From NCBI GenBank assembly GCA_025361735.1, contig JANYKD010000439.1, positions 1 to 64,000 on the forward strand: 64,000 bases of DNA, in the 5' to 3' direction. Under the pieces are notes generated by a model. That model did no database searches. It saw only the letters and a list, made by a program, of their open reading frames with translations, and was not told the origin of the DNA. Positions 10,201 through 19,496 of the stretch are shown piece after piece. This DNA comes from Phycisphaerales bacterium. GTDB lineage: Bacteria; Planctomycetota; Phycisphaerae; Tepidisphaerales; Tepidisphaeraceae. The position numbers and the translations under genes are program-made. Each line of letters starts with the position of its first letter. The stretch's first letter is position 1.

Positions 10201-10485
10201 CTGGAAGACTGGAATGCGGCCCTCCGCCTCGGCGACGAGCGCCGTGGCAACCACATGGTCGCACACGCCGTCCGTCGTGAAGGACTTGCAGTCGCACCAG
10301 AGGCCGAGTTCGTCCGACCCGAAGTGCACCTTGGTCTGCTGGCTTCCCTGTTCGCAATGGACGATGGCCTCGATGCAGTCATCGGCAACGCCACGAATCT
10401 CGACGGCGTGGCCGTCGACATATCGGTACGCTGATTCACGGTCAGATTCCGAGACAGGCTTGGCGAAACGGTCGAGAACAGACAT
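7216..10485 (-). CDS. SNF2-family DEAD/DEAH helicase with N-terminal SWIM zinc finger
   Basis: SWIM motif [96 protein letters not shown]. Confidence 0.95.
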   Translation of the reverse strand: [1089 protein letters not shown]

Positions 10486-10620
10486 CCGGGCTCCAATACA
10501 GCGGCCCAAAAACGAGCCGAATCGCCCAGTATACCGTTTTGGCGTGCGGAGTCACGCGGGTGGCGTGCGGTGCAAATGCTTTCTTTGGTATGCACTCGCA
10601 GCCGGTCGTGCCGGACTCGA

Positions 10621-11115
10621 TCATTTGTCAGGCCCTGAATTGCCCGTCGGCTTGGCGGCAGTCGATCGATACTCCTCCGCTCTCACGGCCACCAGGCGGC
10701 CGTTGCGGACAGTAACGACATACGAGCTTCGTCCCGCGGCCAGGAGCACGTCCACCCGATCCGGATCCGTTCTGCCCACGGCCATCAGTTCTTCGATGGT
10801 GGGGTTGCCGCCGTACACGCGCAGGATGGCCGCGCTGCCGGGCTGGAAATGCCCGACCTTGGGTCCGAGGACCTTCGTCTCTCCCGCTCGGATCAACTCG
10901 CCCCAGTGGCGGTCGCTGTACTCCGGCGAATGAATGGCCACATCAGCGGGTGCGGTCCAGCCTTCCTCCTTGGGTTCGCGCGTCTTCAGGAGGCCGGCCG
11001 ACACCGGTGTTGGCGAAATGTTCATGATCTCCACGGTAAATTCCGTGGCCGGCGGGCTCCCCACGCAACCGAGAATCATGCTTGCCAGGCATACTGCCAC
11101 CAGTGACTTGATCAT
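10621..11115 (-). CDS. Putative lipoprotein
   Basis: MIKSLVAVCLASMILGCVGS lipobox; 164 aa. Confidence 0.6.
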   Translation of the reverse strand: MIKSLVAVCLASMILGCVGSPPATEFTVEIMNISPTPVSAGLLKTREPKEEGWTAPADVAIHSPEYSDRHWGELIRAGETKVLGPKVGHFQPGSAAILRVYGGNPTIEELMAVGRTDPDRVDVLLAAGRSSYVVTVRNGRLVAVRAEEYRSTAAKPTGNSGPDK

Positions 11116-11126
11116 TGCGAATCTCC

Positions 11127-11933
11127 TTAGGGGTGTACAACGAACGCGATCTCTTCCTCGGCCGCTTCCTCGTACGCTTCCTGAAACTCCTCGGCCTGGT
11201 ATTCCCGGGCTTCCACTGCTTTCGCTTTGAGCGCGAGGCGGATCTCCTCCTGATCGAACGGCCAGGGCTCGACCTTCATCGACCATGGCGCTGTCCGGAT
11301 GAACTGGAGCGTCATCGCCCGGGCTCCGTCCCTGGGCACGATCCCTTCGATCTGCGAGAACGGGGTCTGGTTGCAACACATCGCCAGACTCAGCCGGTCC
11401 ATGGCCTGGAGGACCATGTGGTTGCGACGAAGCTGCTCTTCTTCCGCGATTTCCGGCACCACGGAGAGTCCAAGTTTCAGTGGAACGTCCAGTCTCATGT
11501 CTAATTGTCTGCGCAGAGTCTCCTGGCGTTCCGCTTCGGCGTGTTGAAAACGATTGATTTCGAATTCCGCGCGTCGGGTGCGGGTGTTCTGGGCCGCGAA
11601 ACCGGACAGGCCCATCACATGCAGGCTGACCATGAGTCTCGTGTAGGTCGGTGCCTCTGCCAGCATCTGGCCGGCAATGCTCCACGCCCGCAGGGCGATG
11701 CCCAATGGAGTCTCGAAGACATCATACGGCTGGCCGTGTGGGTTCAGTGTCGGCCGACGGTCATAGTCCTGCCAGCCGCAGTCGTGCATGGAGACGGCTT
11801 CGACGACCTCGGCGAGCGGATTCGGCCGGTTGAACCGGCTGTTGCCATAATGCGATGCCAACCGGCCGCTGAGCAGGGCGTGCTCGTGCTGGGTGATGAG
11901 GCAAAAGTGATCGTCCACACGACGTCGAATCAT
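11127..11933 (-). CDS. DUF3891 family protein
   Basis: MIRRRVDDHFCLITQHEHALLSGRLASHYG...VSMHDCGWQDYDRRPTLNP. Confidence 0.75.
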   Translation of the reverse strand: MIRRRVDDHFCLITQHEHALLSGRLASHYGNSRFNRPNPLAEVVEAVSMHDCGWQDYDRRPTLNPHGQPYDVFETPLGIALRAWSIAGQMLAEAPTYTRLMVSLHVMGLSGFAAQNTRTRRAEFEINRFQHAEAERQETLRRQLDMRLDVPLKLGLSVVPEIAEEEQLRRNHMVLQAMDRLSLAMCCNQTPFSQIEGIVPRDGARAMTLQFIRTAPWSMKVEPWPFDQEEIRLALKAKAVEAREYQAEEFQEAYEEAAEEEIAFVVHP

Positions 11934-12000
11934 GGCAGCATGTTAAGGCGTTCGTGCCCGATTGTCATGCGACCACCGCCTACCGATGACCGATCACTGA

Positions 12001-13488
12001 TTACTGTTTACCGGCCTGGGTCCATCCGCCACCCAGTGCCTTGTACAGCTTGACGATGTCTGCCGCGATGGCCCGGTCCGCGAGCACAAGCTGCTCTTCG
12101 GAGGAGAAGAGGCTTTTCTGCGCATCGAGTACCGACAGGAAATCGACCAGGCCCTTGCTGTAGAGCTCAGTGGAAAGCTCCACGGATCGGCGGTTTGCCG
12201 CCACACTCTCGGCCAGTGACGCCCGACGTTCCATATCGCGGGCGTGGCCCACCAGGGCGTTTTCCACTTCCTCCAGCGCCAGCAGGACCGTGTTCTCATA
12301 GCCGACCAGCGCGGCATCGGTACGGGCCGACTGCACGGCGATCTGCGAGCGAATCCGGCCGGCGTCGAAGATCGGCCAACTCACGCCGGGACCGAACGAC
12401 CAGAAGCCGGCGCCGGCGGGGTCGACGTATCTCAAGTCGTTGGTCTGCAGGCCGACGTTGCCGGTAATCGTGAACTTGGGAAAAAGGTCGGCCGTGGCGA
12501 CGCCGATGCGCGCGGTAGCGGCGGCCAGTTCGCGCTCGCTGCGGCGGATGTCGGGGCGACGGCGGAGCAGTTCCGAAGGCATTCCAGGAGGGATGGCGAC
12601 CGGCCCGGTTGGCATGGCCGCTTCGGGCGACAATTCGCCAAGCAACGCTCCGGGGTCGCGGCCGATCAACACCGAGAGCCGGAAGATCGCCTGCGAGATG
12701 GCCTCCTGAACCGGCGGCAGCACGGCCTCGGTCGATGCCACCAGCGCCCGTGACCTGGCGACGTCAAGTTCGCCGGTCAGGCCGGCTTTGAAACGCGTCC
12801 GGGTAAGTTCCAGCGTGTCGCGTTGAAGCTTGATGTTCTGCTGGGCAATGGCAAGTTCCCGCTGGCTGCCGCGCAACTGAATGTAGTTCAGTGCGACTTC
12901 CGCCATCAGACTGACGATGATGTCGCGTTGGCCTTCCTCGGCGGCGGCGATGTCCGCGTTGGCGGCTTCGATGCCGCGTTTGGTTCCGCCGAAGATATCC
13001 AGTTCCCAGAGAGCATCCGTGGCAATCTGGTAGTTGGACTGATCCTGGGACGCGGGGTTTGGAAATCCGGGGATCGCGCCTGGCGTGTGTTCGCTTCCTT
13101 TGTAGCGCGAAGCCGAGCCGGCCAGGTTGGCGGTGGGCCACAGACCGGCCGCCACGATGCCACGGGCCGCCTTGGCCTCGCGGAGCCTGATGGACGCCAG
13201 TTTCAGGTCCAGGTTGGACTTGCCGGCCCGTTCGATCAGGGAATCCAGAACCGGATCATTGAACACGGTCCACCAGCGCGACAGGTCCTCTGCCGGCCGG
13301 GTTGTCGGCTGGGTCGCGGGCGAGGCCGTGGGGCTCGATACAAAGGCGTCGGGAAGCTTTAGCTCAGGACTTTTGTAGTCGGGGCCGACTTTGCAGCCGG
13401 CCAGCGCCGTTGTGACGACGATGGCGGCGACTGCCAGCAGGGGGCTGAGACCGCGAGGTTCGCGGAGTGAATGACTGACAGGACTCAT
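12001..13488 (-). CDS. Efflux outer-membrane lipoprotein, NodT/OprM family
   Basis: LAGCKVGPDYKSPELKLPDAF lipobox; tandem OEP domains; LRRRPDIRRSERELAAATARIGVATADLFP. Confidence 0.93.
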   Translation of the reverse strand: MSPVSHSLREPRGLSPLLAVAAIVVTTALAGCKVGPDYKSPELKLPDAFVSSPTASPATQPTTRPAEDLSRWWTVFNDPVLDSLIERAGKSNLDLKLASIRLREAKAARGIVAAGLWPTANLAGSASRYKGSEHTPGAIPGFPNPASQDQSNYQIATDALWELDIFGGTKRGIEAANADIAAAEEGQRDIIVSLMAEVALNYIQLRGSQRELAIAQQNIKLQRDTLELTRTRFKAGLTGELDVARSRALVASTEAVLPPVQEAISQAIFRLSVLIGRDPGALLGELSPEAAMPTGPVAIPPGMPSELLRRRPDIRRSERELAAATARIGVATADLFPKFTITGNVGLQTNDLRYVDPAGAGFWSFGPGVSWPIFDAGRIRSQIAVQSARTDAALVGYENTVLLALEEVENALVGHARDMERRASLAESVAANRRSVELSTELYSKGLVDFLSVLDAQKSLFSSEEQLVLADRAIAADIVKLYKALGGGWTQAGKQ

Positions 13489-14669
13489 TGTTTCGCTCCT
13501 TCCACTGGATGCGTACTGGCCGGCCGGGTTTCGGCGCTGACGGGCGGGGCTTCGATGAAGACGTCCATCTGCTGCCCGACTCTAACGGGAACACTCTTTG
13601 GGTCAAACGTATACAGCACTTGCAGAACACGCGTGTCCACCCGCTCGGTGCTGTCGCCGGTCAGCGATCGCTTGGGAATGATATATGGCTCGACGCGCAG
13701 GAACTTGAGCTGCGTCTTGAGCGAAGGGTTGCCGCGCACGGCTGCTACGGCCGGAGAATCGGGCGAGAGCCGCCAGGCGTCGTTTTCATCGACATCCACC
13801 CGGGCGACGAGGGTGTCGATGTTACCAAGCACCATGAGCGGCGTGGCCAGCACGCCGGTCATGGCGTACTCACCGACGCGGACTTTTACCTGCAATACGG
13901 TCGCATCGACCGGCGCGCGGATGGTCCGCCGCTCGATCTCCGCGTCAGTCTCTTTGACGGCCGCCTCCGCCTGGGCCACCGCCGTCTGCGCTGTGGCGAC
14001 GTCCGACTCGGCCGAGCGGATGTCCGCCTCAGCGATGGTGATGTCCGCCTTCCAGGCGCCGGCCTTGAGCTGCGAGAGCTCCGCTTCGGCGGCCACGAGC
14101 TTGGTCTCGCTCACGCGAACCGCCCACCGCCGCCGGTCCAGTTCTTCCTGGCTGATGGCACGTTTGTCCGTCACATCCTCCCAGTAGCGGAGCTGGTTCT
14201 TCGCATCCGCCAGGGATGCTCTGGCTTCGGCCACGCGGGCCTCGGCCGGGGGGACATCCTCCGGCCGGGGCATCGCCCTGAGCTTGTCCAATTTCGCCCG
14301 CGCCGCCGCCACCTTGCTCTGTGCGGCCGTTACCTGCGCCTGGGCCGCAACGACGGCGCTCTTGCGGACATCCAGTGTGGCGGCGGTCACGATGTCGCGC
14401 AGCCGGAAGAGCGGATCGCTCTTCTTCACATGATCGCCGACCTGCACATACACGTCGGTGACGATGTTACCCACGGGCGTGCCGATGGAAATGTTCTCCG
14501 TGCGGGCTTCGACGATGGCTGCCCCGGCGACGTACGATGCAAACGGCGCCCTGGCCGGCTGGGTCACCGGCATCGCCACCACCGGAGGCTTGTTCCCCTG
14601 GACCACGGTCCAGATCGCGAACAACACACCCGCAAGCGCGAGCAGAGGCAGCATGTATTTACGAAACAT
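13485..14669 (-). CDS. HlyD-family periplasmic adaptor (membrane fusion protein)
   Basis: N-terminal TM, biotinyl-lipoyl-like NIVTDVYVQVGDHVKKSDPLFRLRD, coiled-coil; overlaps the NodT gene start by 4 nt. Confidence 0.9.
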   Translation of the reverse strand: MFRKYMLPLLALAGVLFAIWTVVQGNKPPVVAMPVTQPARAPFASYVAGAAIVEARTENISIGTPVGNIVTDVYVQVGDHVKKSDPLFRLRDIVTAATLDVRKSAVVAAQAQVTAAQSKVAAARAKLDKLRAMPRPEDVPPAEARVAEARASLADAKNQLRYWEDVTDKRAISQEELDRRRWAVRVSETKLVAAEAELSQLKAGAWKADITIAEADIRSAESDVATAQTAVAQAEAAVKETDAEIERRTIRAPVDATVLQVKVRVGEYAMTGVLATPLMVLGNIDTLVARVDVDENDAWRLSPDSPAVAAVRGNPSLKTQLKFLRVEPYIIPKRSLTGDSTERVDTRVLQVLYTFDPKSVPVRVGQQMDVFIEAPPVSAETRPASTHPVEGAKQ

Positions 14670-14696
14670 AACGCTCCTTGCCGGAGTACCGGCACA

Positions 14697-14838
14697 AATC
14701 CGAAACCCGAAATTCGAAATCCGAATGAAGCACCAATGGCGAATGACCAATTCAGCAGCGCGAAGAGCAAGTCGTCGCGCGTTGGTAATTCGGATTTCGG
14801 ATTTCATTCATCATTCGAGTTTCGAATTTCGTCATTTC
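14697..14838. repeat. CGAAATCCGAAAT-type intergenic repeat with imperfect inverted halves
   Basis: CCGAAACCCGAAATTCGAAATCCGAATGA... versus ...TTCGGATTTCGGATTTCATTCATCATTCGAGTTTCGAATTTCGTCATTTC. Confidence 0.7.
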
Positions 14839-15554
14839 TTCCTCAACATCTCTTCCGGCTCCAACACGGATTCCACATGCCCATCGTCCATGCGGGCGAT
14901 GCGGTCGGCGAACTCGAAGATACGGCTGTCGTGCGTCACGATGATCAGCGCCCGATCCTCGCGCACCGCCAGCTTGCGCATCAACTCCATCACCTTGTGG
15001 CCGGTCTCATGGTCGAGGGCGCTGGTCGGCTCATCGCACACGACGAGCTTCGGGTCGTGAACGAGCGAGCGGGCGATGGCAACGCGCTGCTGCTGGCCGC
15101 CGGAAAGCTCGGCCGGCAGCTTGCGGATCTTGTCCGACAGCGATACCAGTTCCAGCATTTCCTCGGCCCGGGCCAGGGCCTTGCGCCGCGGCACGCCGTT
15201 GATGAGCAGGGGGATGGCCACGTTTTCGGCCGATGTCAGCGTCGGCAGCAGATTGAACGCCTGGAAGACGAACCCGATGTTCTGGCCGCGATAGCGAGTC
15301 CGCAGCCGCGGGCCCATGGCCATGAGGTCGTTGCCGAAGACTTTGCAGTCGCCGGTGTCGTGGTCGAGAATTCCCGCGATCACGGAGATCAGCGTGGTCT
15401 TGCCGCAGCCGGAGGGGCCGACGAGCATCATGAGTTCGCCGGGGTGGACGTCGAGGTCGATGCCGCGCAGGGCGGTGACGGCCGACGATCCCGACCCGTA
15501 GGTCTTGACGACGCTTCTGCAATGCACCGCGATGTCGGTTGCGAGGGCAACCAT
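14832..15554 (-). CDS. ABC transporter ATP-binding protein (MacB/LolD/DevA-like)
   Basis: Walker [10 protein letters not shown], signature [15 protein letters not shown], Walker [13 protein letters not shown]. Confidence 0.95.
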   Translation of the reverse strand: MVALATDIAVHCRSVVKTYGSGSSAVTALRGIDLDVHPGELMMLVGPSGCGKTTLISVIAGILDHDTGDCKVFGNDLMAMGPRLRTRYRGQNIGFVFQAFNLLPTLTSAENVAIPLLINGVPRRKALARAEEMLELVSLSDKIRKLPAELSGGQQQRVAIARSLVHDPKLVVCDEPTSALDHETGHKVMELMRKLAVREDRALIIVTHDSRIFEFADRIARMDDGHVESVLEPEEMLRKK

Positions 15555-15564
15555 CTGCTACCTC

Positions 15565-16710
15565 CTATTTGAACACCACTGCCGGCTCCAGCCGCAGCAC
15601 CTGCAACGCGCCAAGGAACCCTGCCACACAGCAGCAGGCTATGACGCCGATCAGGCCGGCAACCGGAATGTGCCAGGTCATCGCAAACGCGAGTTTTCCG
15701 CCGCCGAAGGCCACGCCGATCACGCTGGAGGCGCCGAGTCCGATGCCGTATCCGATGCCTCCCACAACCACCACCTGCAACACGATCATCCGCAGGACGG
15801 TGAAGTTGCTCGCGCCCATGGCCTTGAGTGCGCCGAAGTGCCGCAGGTTTTCCAGCACGAATGAATAGAACGTCTGCCCTGCGACCAGCATGCCGATCAG
15901 GAAACCCAGGGCCACGGTGATCCCGAAGTTGATGAGGATGCCGGTGTGGCCGAGGAGCTGGTCGGTCGAGAGCCGGGAGTACTCGGCGTTGGTCAGGGCG
16001 GCCATGCCCGTCTGTGCGATGATTCGGGCAGCGACCTTGGCCGGATCCTGTCCATCGGCCACCTTCACATGGATGTACATGAGCTGTCGCCGCTCGGGCG
16101 GGGCCCATGACAGTGCCCGCGTATAGGTCGTGTAGATGACCGGATCCCAGAAGAATTCCTTGGGCGATTTGAACGTGCCGACGACGATCGCTTCGTGGTC
16201 GTTGAGGCTGATGCGGTCGCCGACGCGCAGGGGCCGCTGCTCTCCGCGGCGCAGGCGGAGCGTCGTCTTTGCCTCATCCTCGTTGATGAACACAGCGCGG
16301 TCGCTGCGGAGATCCCACAATGTTCCGTGCGTGATTTCCGGCGGCCCGCCGGCCAGCGTGGCGTCATCCAGGCCGATCACGCGGCACAGGACTCGCGTTC
16401 CGTCCGGCAGTCGTGCCTGCAAATAGTTTTTGTACATCGGCACTGCCCAGGCGATGCCCTCAATGCCGCGGATATGATACAGCACGCCTTCGCGCATCGG
16501 CTTGAAGTCATTGTCGAACTGTACCTGGTTGTCGAAGACCCAGAGATCGCCCACGGCGGTACCGCGGATCCAGACACCGATCTGCCCTGAAAACCCCATG
16601 AAGATCGACGCCTGCTGCGTGATGAGCAGGGCGGCAAACGCAACGCCAGCCACCAGCCCAATGTACTTGAGCCGGTCACCGATGAGCATTTTAAGTGCGA
16701 TGAGGTTCAT
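15565..16710 (-). CDS. ABC transporter permease, FtsX/DevC-like
   Basis: MNLIALKMLIGDRLKYIGLVAGVAFAALLITQQ; C-terminal FtsX TM region with FGALKAMGASNFTVLRMI. Confidence 0.9.
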   Translation of the reverse strand: MNLIALKMLIGDRLKYIGLVAGVAFAALLITQQASIFMGFSGQIGVWIRGTAVGDLWVFDNQVQFDNDFKPMREGVLYHIRGIEGIAWAVPMYKNYLQARLPDGTRVLCRVIGLDDATLAGGPPEITHGTLWDLRSDRAVFINEDEAKTTLRLRRGEQRPLRVGDRISLNDHEAIVVGTFKSPKEFFWDPVIYTTYTRALSWAPPERRQLMYIHVKVADGQDPAKVAARIIAQTGMAALTNAEYSRLSTDQLLGHTGILINFGITVALGFLIGMLVAGQTFYSFVLENLRHFGALKAMGASNFTVLRMIVLQVVVVGGIGYGIGLGASSVIGVAFGGGKLAFAMTWHIPVAGLIGVIACCCVAGFLGALQVLRLEPAVVFK

Positions 16711-16734
16711 GGCGTCTGTTGGCGTCGATGGCGT

Positions 16735-17889
16735 TCAGCTCTTGAAGACGATGGCCGGTTCCAGCCGGATGACTTTCCTGATGCTCAGTATCGAAGAGAA
16801 GACGCAGATTACCGCGATGGCGCCCGCACCCGCAAAAAGGAGCCACCAGGGGAGTTTGAAGGATAATTCGCTCTTGGCCGAGAGCATGCCGATGAACGAG
16901 GCGATGCCGACCCCCAGGCCGTAACCGACGAAACCAACCGTCATCGCCTGCAGCACAATCATCCGCAGCAGCATCCAGTTGCCCGCGCCCATTGCCTTGA
17001 GGGCGCCGAAGTGCCGCAGGTTGTCCAGGGCAAAGTTGTAGAAAGTCTGTCCGGCGATGGCGGTTCCGACGATGAAACCCAGCGCGATGGAGATGCCGAA
17101 GTTCACCGGAATGCCGGTGTATTTGATGAAGTAGTCGAAGGTCAGTTGCTTGAAGTCCTCCTTCGTGTAGGCGGCCATGCTGGTGGTTCTGCGGATCCGG
17201 TCACACAATACTTTCTGGTCCGCGCCCGCCTTGGCCTTGACCAGCACGAAGGTCAGCAGTTTACGTTCCTTGGGCGCAAAGGTCGTTGCGCGCGAGTAGG
17301 TCGTGAACACCACCGGCTGGGACTGGAAAGTCCGGCCTACGCGGCAGATGCCCACCACGATGGCCCGGTGGTCGTTCAGTTCGATTGTGTCCCCGAGGGT
17401 GATCGGGATCTTCGCCCCGTCACGTCCGACGTGCGCCAACTTGCCCATGGCGCCGACCTCGTCAACGATCACGGCGTCGGCCTTTCGCAAATCATCGAGC
17501 TTGCCGCGGACCATCTCCGGCGGCCCGCCCACAAGCGTGGCATCGTCGAGCCCCAGCACGTTACAGGTCTGGAAGTTCCCTCCTTCAAGCCGGGCCTTGA
17601 TCAGTCCCTTGTAAAGCGGCACGGCCCATTCGACGCCCTCGGTGCCGCGCACGCGATACAGCTCCGTATCCTGCATGGGCTTGGCATCGTCGATGAACTG
17701 CACCTTCGGGTCCATGACCCAGATGTCCGGCAGGCCGAGGTCGGTGACGAAGCCGTAGGTTCGGCACATCAATCCCCAGAAGATACCGGCCTGCTGGGTG
17801 ATCAACAGCGAGGCGAACGTCAGGCCCATCACGATGCCGATGTATTTGGCACGGTCGCCAACGAGCATTTTCAGCGCGACGATGTTCAT
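16735..17889 (-). CDS. ABC transporter permease, FtsX/DevC-like (paralog of 15565..16710)
   Basis: MNIVALKMLVGDRAKYIGIVMGLTFASLLITQQ...FGALKAMGAGNWMLLRMI, clearly homologous to its neighbour. Confidence 0.9.
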   Translation of the reverse strand: MNIVALKMLVGDRAKYIGIVMGLTFASLLITQQAGIFWGLMCRTYGFVTDLGLPDIWVMDPKVQFIDDAKPMQDTELYRVRGTEGVEWAVPLYKGLIKARLEGGNFQTCNVLGLDDATLVGGPPEMVRGKLDDLRKADAVIVDEVGAMGKLAHVGRDGAKIPITLGDTIELNDHRAIVVGICRVGRTFQSQPVVFTTYSRATTFAPKERKLLTFVLVKAKAGADQKVLCDRIRRTTSMAAYTKEDFKQLTFDYFIKYTGIPVNFGISIALGFIVGTAIAGQTFYNFALDNLRHFGALKAMGAGNWMLLRMIVLQAMTVGFVGYGLGVGIASFIGMLSAKSELSFKLPWWLLFAGAGAIAVICVFSSILSIRKVIRLEPAIVFKS

Positions 17890-18530
17890 CGTTGTGCCTC
17901 CGCCGCGCGGGCCCGAAGTGCGCTCAGGGAAAACCGCCAGACATGGTCGGCCAGTTCCTCGTGGACCGACAGATCAAAACACATCTCCGGATGCAGCCGG
18001 CGGATCACCGCTCGAGAGTGGTGGTAGAAAAACAACTGCGACACGATGCTGAAGCAACACAACCAGACCTCGTGTTCGGACAATCCCGGCCCGACGATCT
18101 CGCGGATGATCGCCCGCACCATCTGCGACCGCGGCCGGATCTCGTGTTCAATCAGCATGTCCAGCCCCGGCGTCGGCTGCATCATTTCCCGGCACATAAG
18201 CTGATGCAGCCATGCAGGTGAGCCATGATCCAGGATTCCCTTGAGCAATCCGCGGATGAAAGTGCGTAAACGCTCCTCGGGCGGACCTTCCTGAAGTTGT
18301 TCCCGGGTTGCATGCTGGAACGATCGTTTGTGTGCGTAATGGAGCACGGCCTCGTAGAGCTTTTCCTTGCTGCCAAAGTGATAGTTGACGGCGGCGACGT
18401 TCGCCCCTGCCCGCTGGCAGATGTCGCGGACTGTCGCGCTATGAAACCCTTGCTCGGCGAAGACCTCGCCGGCCGCCTCGATTAGACGTACGTGAGTTTC
18501 AGGCAACTCGCTTGGGATCGATTCAGCCAT
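17886..18530 (-). CDS. TetR/AcrR-family transcriptional regulator (CerR/DUF1956-like C-terminus)
   Basis: RLIEAAGEVFAEQGFHSATVRDICQRAGANVAAVNYHFGSKEKLYEAVLHYAHKRS; overlaps the permease start. Confidence 0.92.
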   Translation of the reverse strand: MAESIPSELPETHVRLIEAAGEVFAEQGFHSATVRDICQRAGANVAAVNYHFGSKEKLYEAVLHYAHKRSFQHATREQLQEGPPEERLRTFIRGLLKGILDHGSPAWLHQLMCREMMQPTPGLDMLIEHEIRPRSQMVRAIIREIVGPGLSEHEVWLCCFSIVSQLFFYHHSRAVIRRLHPEMCFDLSVHEELADHVWRFSLSALRARAAEAQR

Positions 18531-18547
18531 AGAACCTCGAACGACAG

Positions 18548-18590
18548 TTTAAAACAATCGTTTCAATCGGCAGTTTAGAACAGATGTTTT
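18548..18590. promoter_or_regulatory. Two tandem TetR-type operator candidates
   Basis: TTTAAAACAATCGTTTC (18548-18564) and TTTAGAACAGATGTTTT (18574-18590), partial dyads just upstream of the tetR start. Confidence 0.5.
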
Positions 18591-18727
18591 CCAAAGTCAA
18601 CGATCTCCTGTGTCGGTAGGTGCAGAGTGGGTCGAACGTCAGACGCGGTCGGTGTCAGCAGGGCTATACTCAACTGCTGGGAGCTGTTCGACACGGGCTG
18701 ATCTTGGCGAGTCAGAGGTGATCAGAG

Positions 18728-19423
18728 ATGCGAATTCTGGTGGTGGAAGACAATCCGAAAATGTGTGAGGCGTTGCGGCGTGGGCTCAGTGAAAACGGGT
18801 TCGCGGTGGACACGTCGCCCAACGGCTTTGAGGCCGAGGAAATGGCGACGACGACCGCATATGACGTGATCGTCCTGGATCTGCTCCTGCCGGATCGCGA
18901 CGGGACGGAGATCTGCCGCAATTTACGCCGGCGGAAGATCACCACGCCAATCATCATCCTCACCGCTCTGAGCGCGACCGACGAGAAGATCACCGGGCTC
19001 GACGCCGGGGCGGACGATTACATGACGAAGCCTTTTGAGTTTGACGAGCTGGTCGCCCGGATTCGCGCCGTGCTCCGCCGCGGGCAGGCGACCGAATCGC
19101 GAACGCTGCGGTGCAATGGGCTGGAACTGGACTTGTACACGCGTCGGGCGGCGCGCGGCGGAAAAACAGTCGAATTGTCCAACAAGGAATTTGCGTTGCT
19201 GGAGTTTCTCATGCGCCATCCCAACCGCGTGCTCACCCGCACGCAGATAGGTGAGAAGGTCTGGGACATGAACTTCGAACCTTCCAGCAATGTGATCGAT
19301 GTCTACATTGCGGCGTTGCGCCAGCAGGTCGATCATGGATTCGACAAGCCGCTCATCCACACGGTCAAGGGGGCCGGCTATCGGTTCGGCGCCATGGGCG
19401 ACGATAGCGATACGGCCACGTGA
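18728..19423 (+). CDS. OmpR-family response regulator
   Basis: MRILVVEDNPKMCEALRRGL receiver, DVIVLDLLLPDRDG, winged-helix C-terminus. Confidence 0.95.
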   Translation: MRILVVEDNPKMCEALRRGLSENGFAVDTSPNGFEAEEMATTTAYDVIVLDLLLPDRDGTEICRNLRRRKITTPIIILTALSATDEKITGLDAGADDYMTKPFEFDELVARIRAVLRRGQATESRTLRCNGLELDLYTRRAARGGKTVELSNKEFALLEFLMRHPNRVLTRTQIGEKVWDMNFEPSSNVIDVYIAALRQQVDHGFDKPLIHTVKGAGYRFGAMGDDSDTAT

Positions 19424-19449
19424 CAACACATTCGCAGGGGACGCCCCAT

Positions 19450-19496
19450 CATTGCGGGTTATGAAACCTGCGATGATTCATTTGTTGTCTTGACAA
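19450..19496 (+). terminator. Probable intrinsic terminator after the response regulator
   Basis: CATTGCGGGTT-ATGA-AACCTGCGATG stem followed by ATTCATTTGTTGTCTT. Confidence 0.45.

Noticed and set aside
13488-15572. 694-aa plus-strand ORF
   Set aside because: Antisense to the HlyD and ABC ATPase genes and crosses the repeat; spurious.
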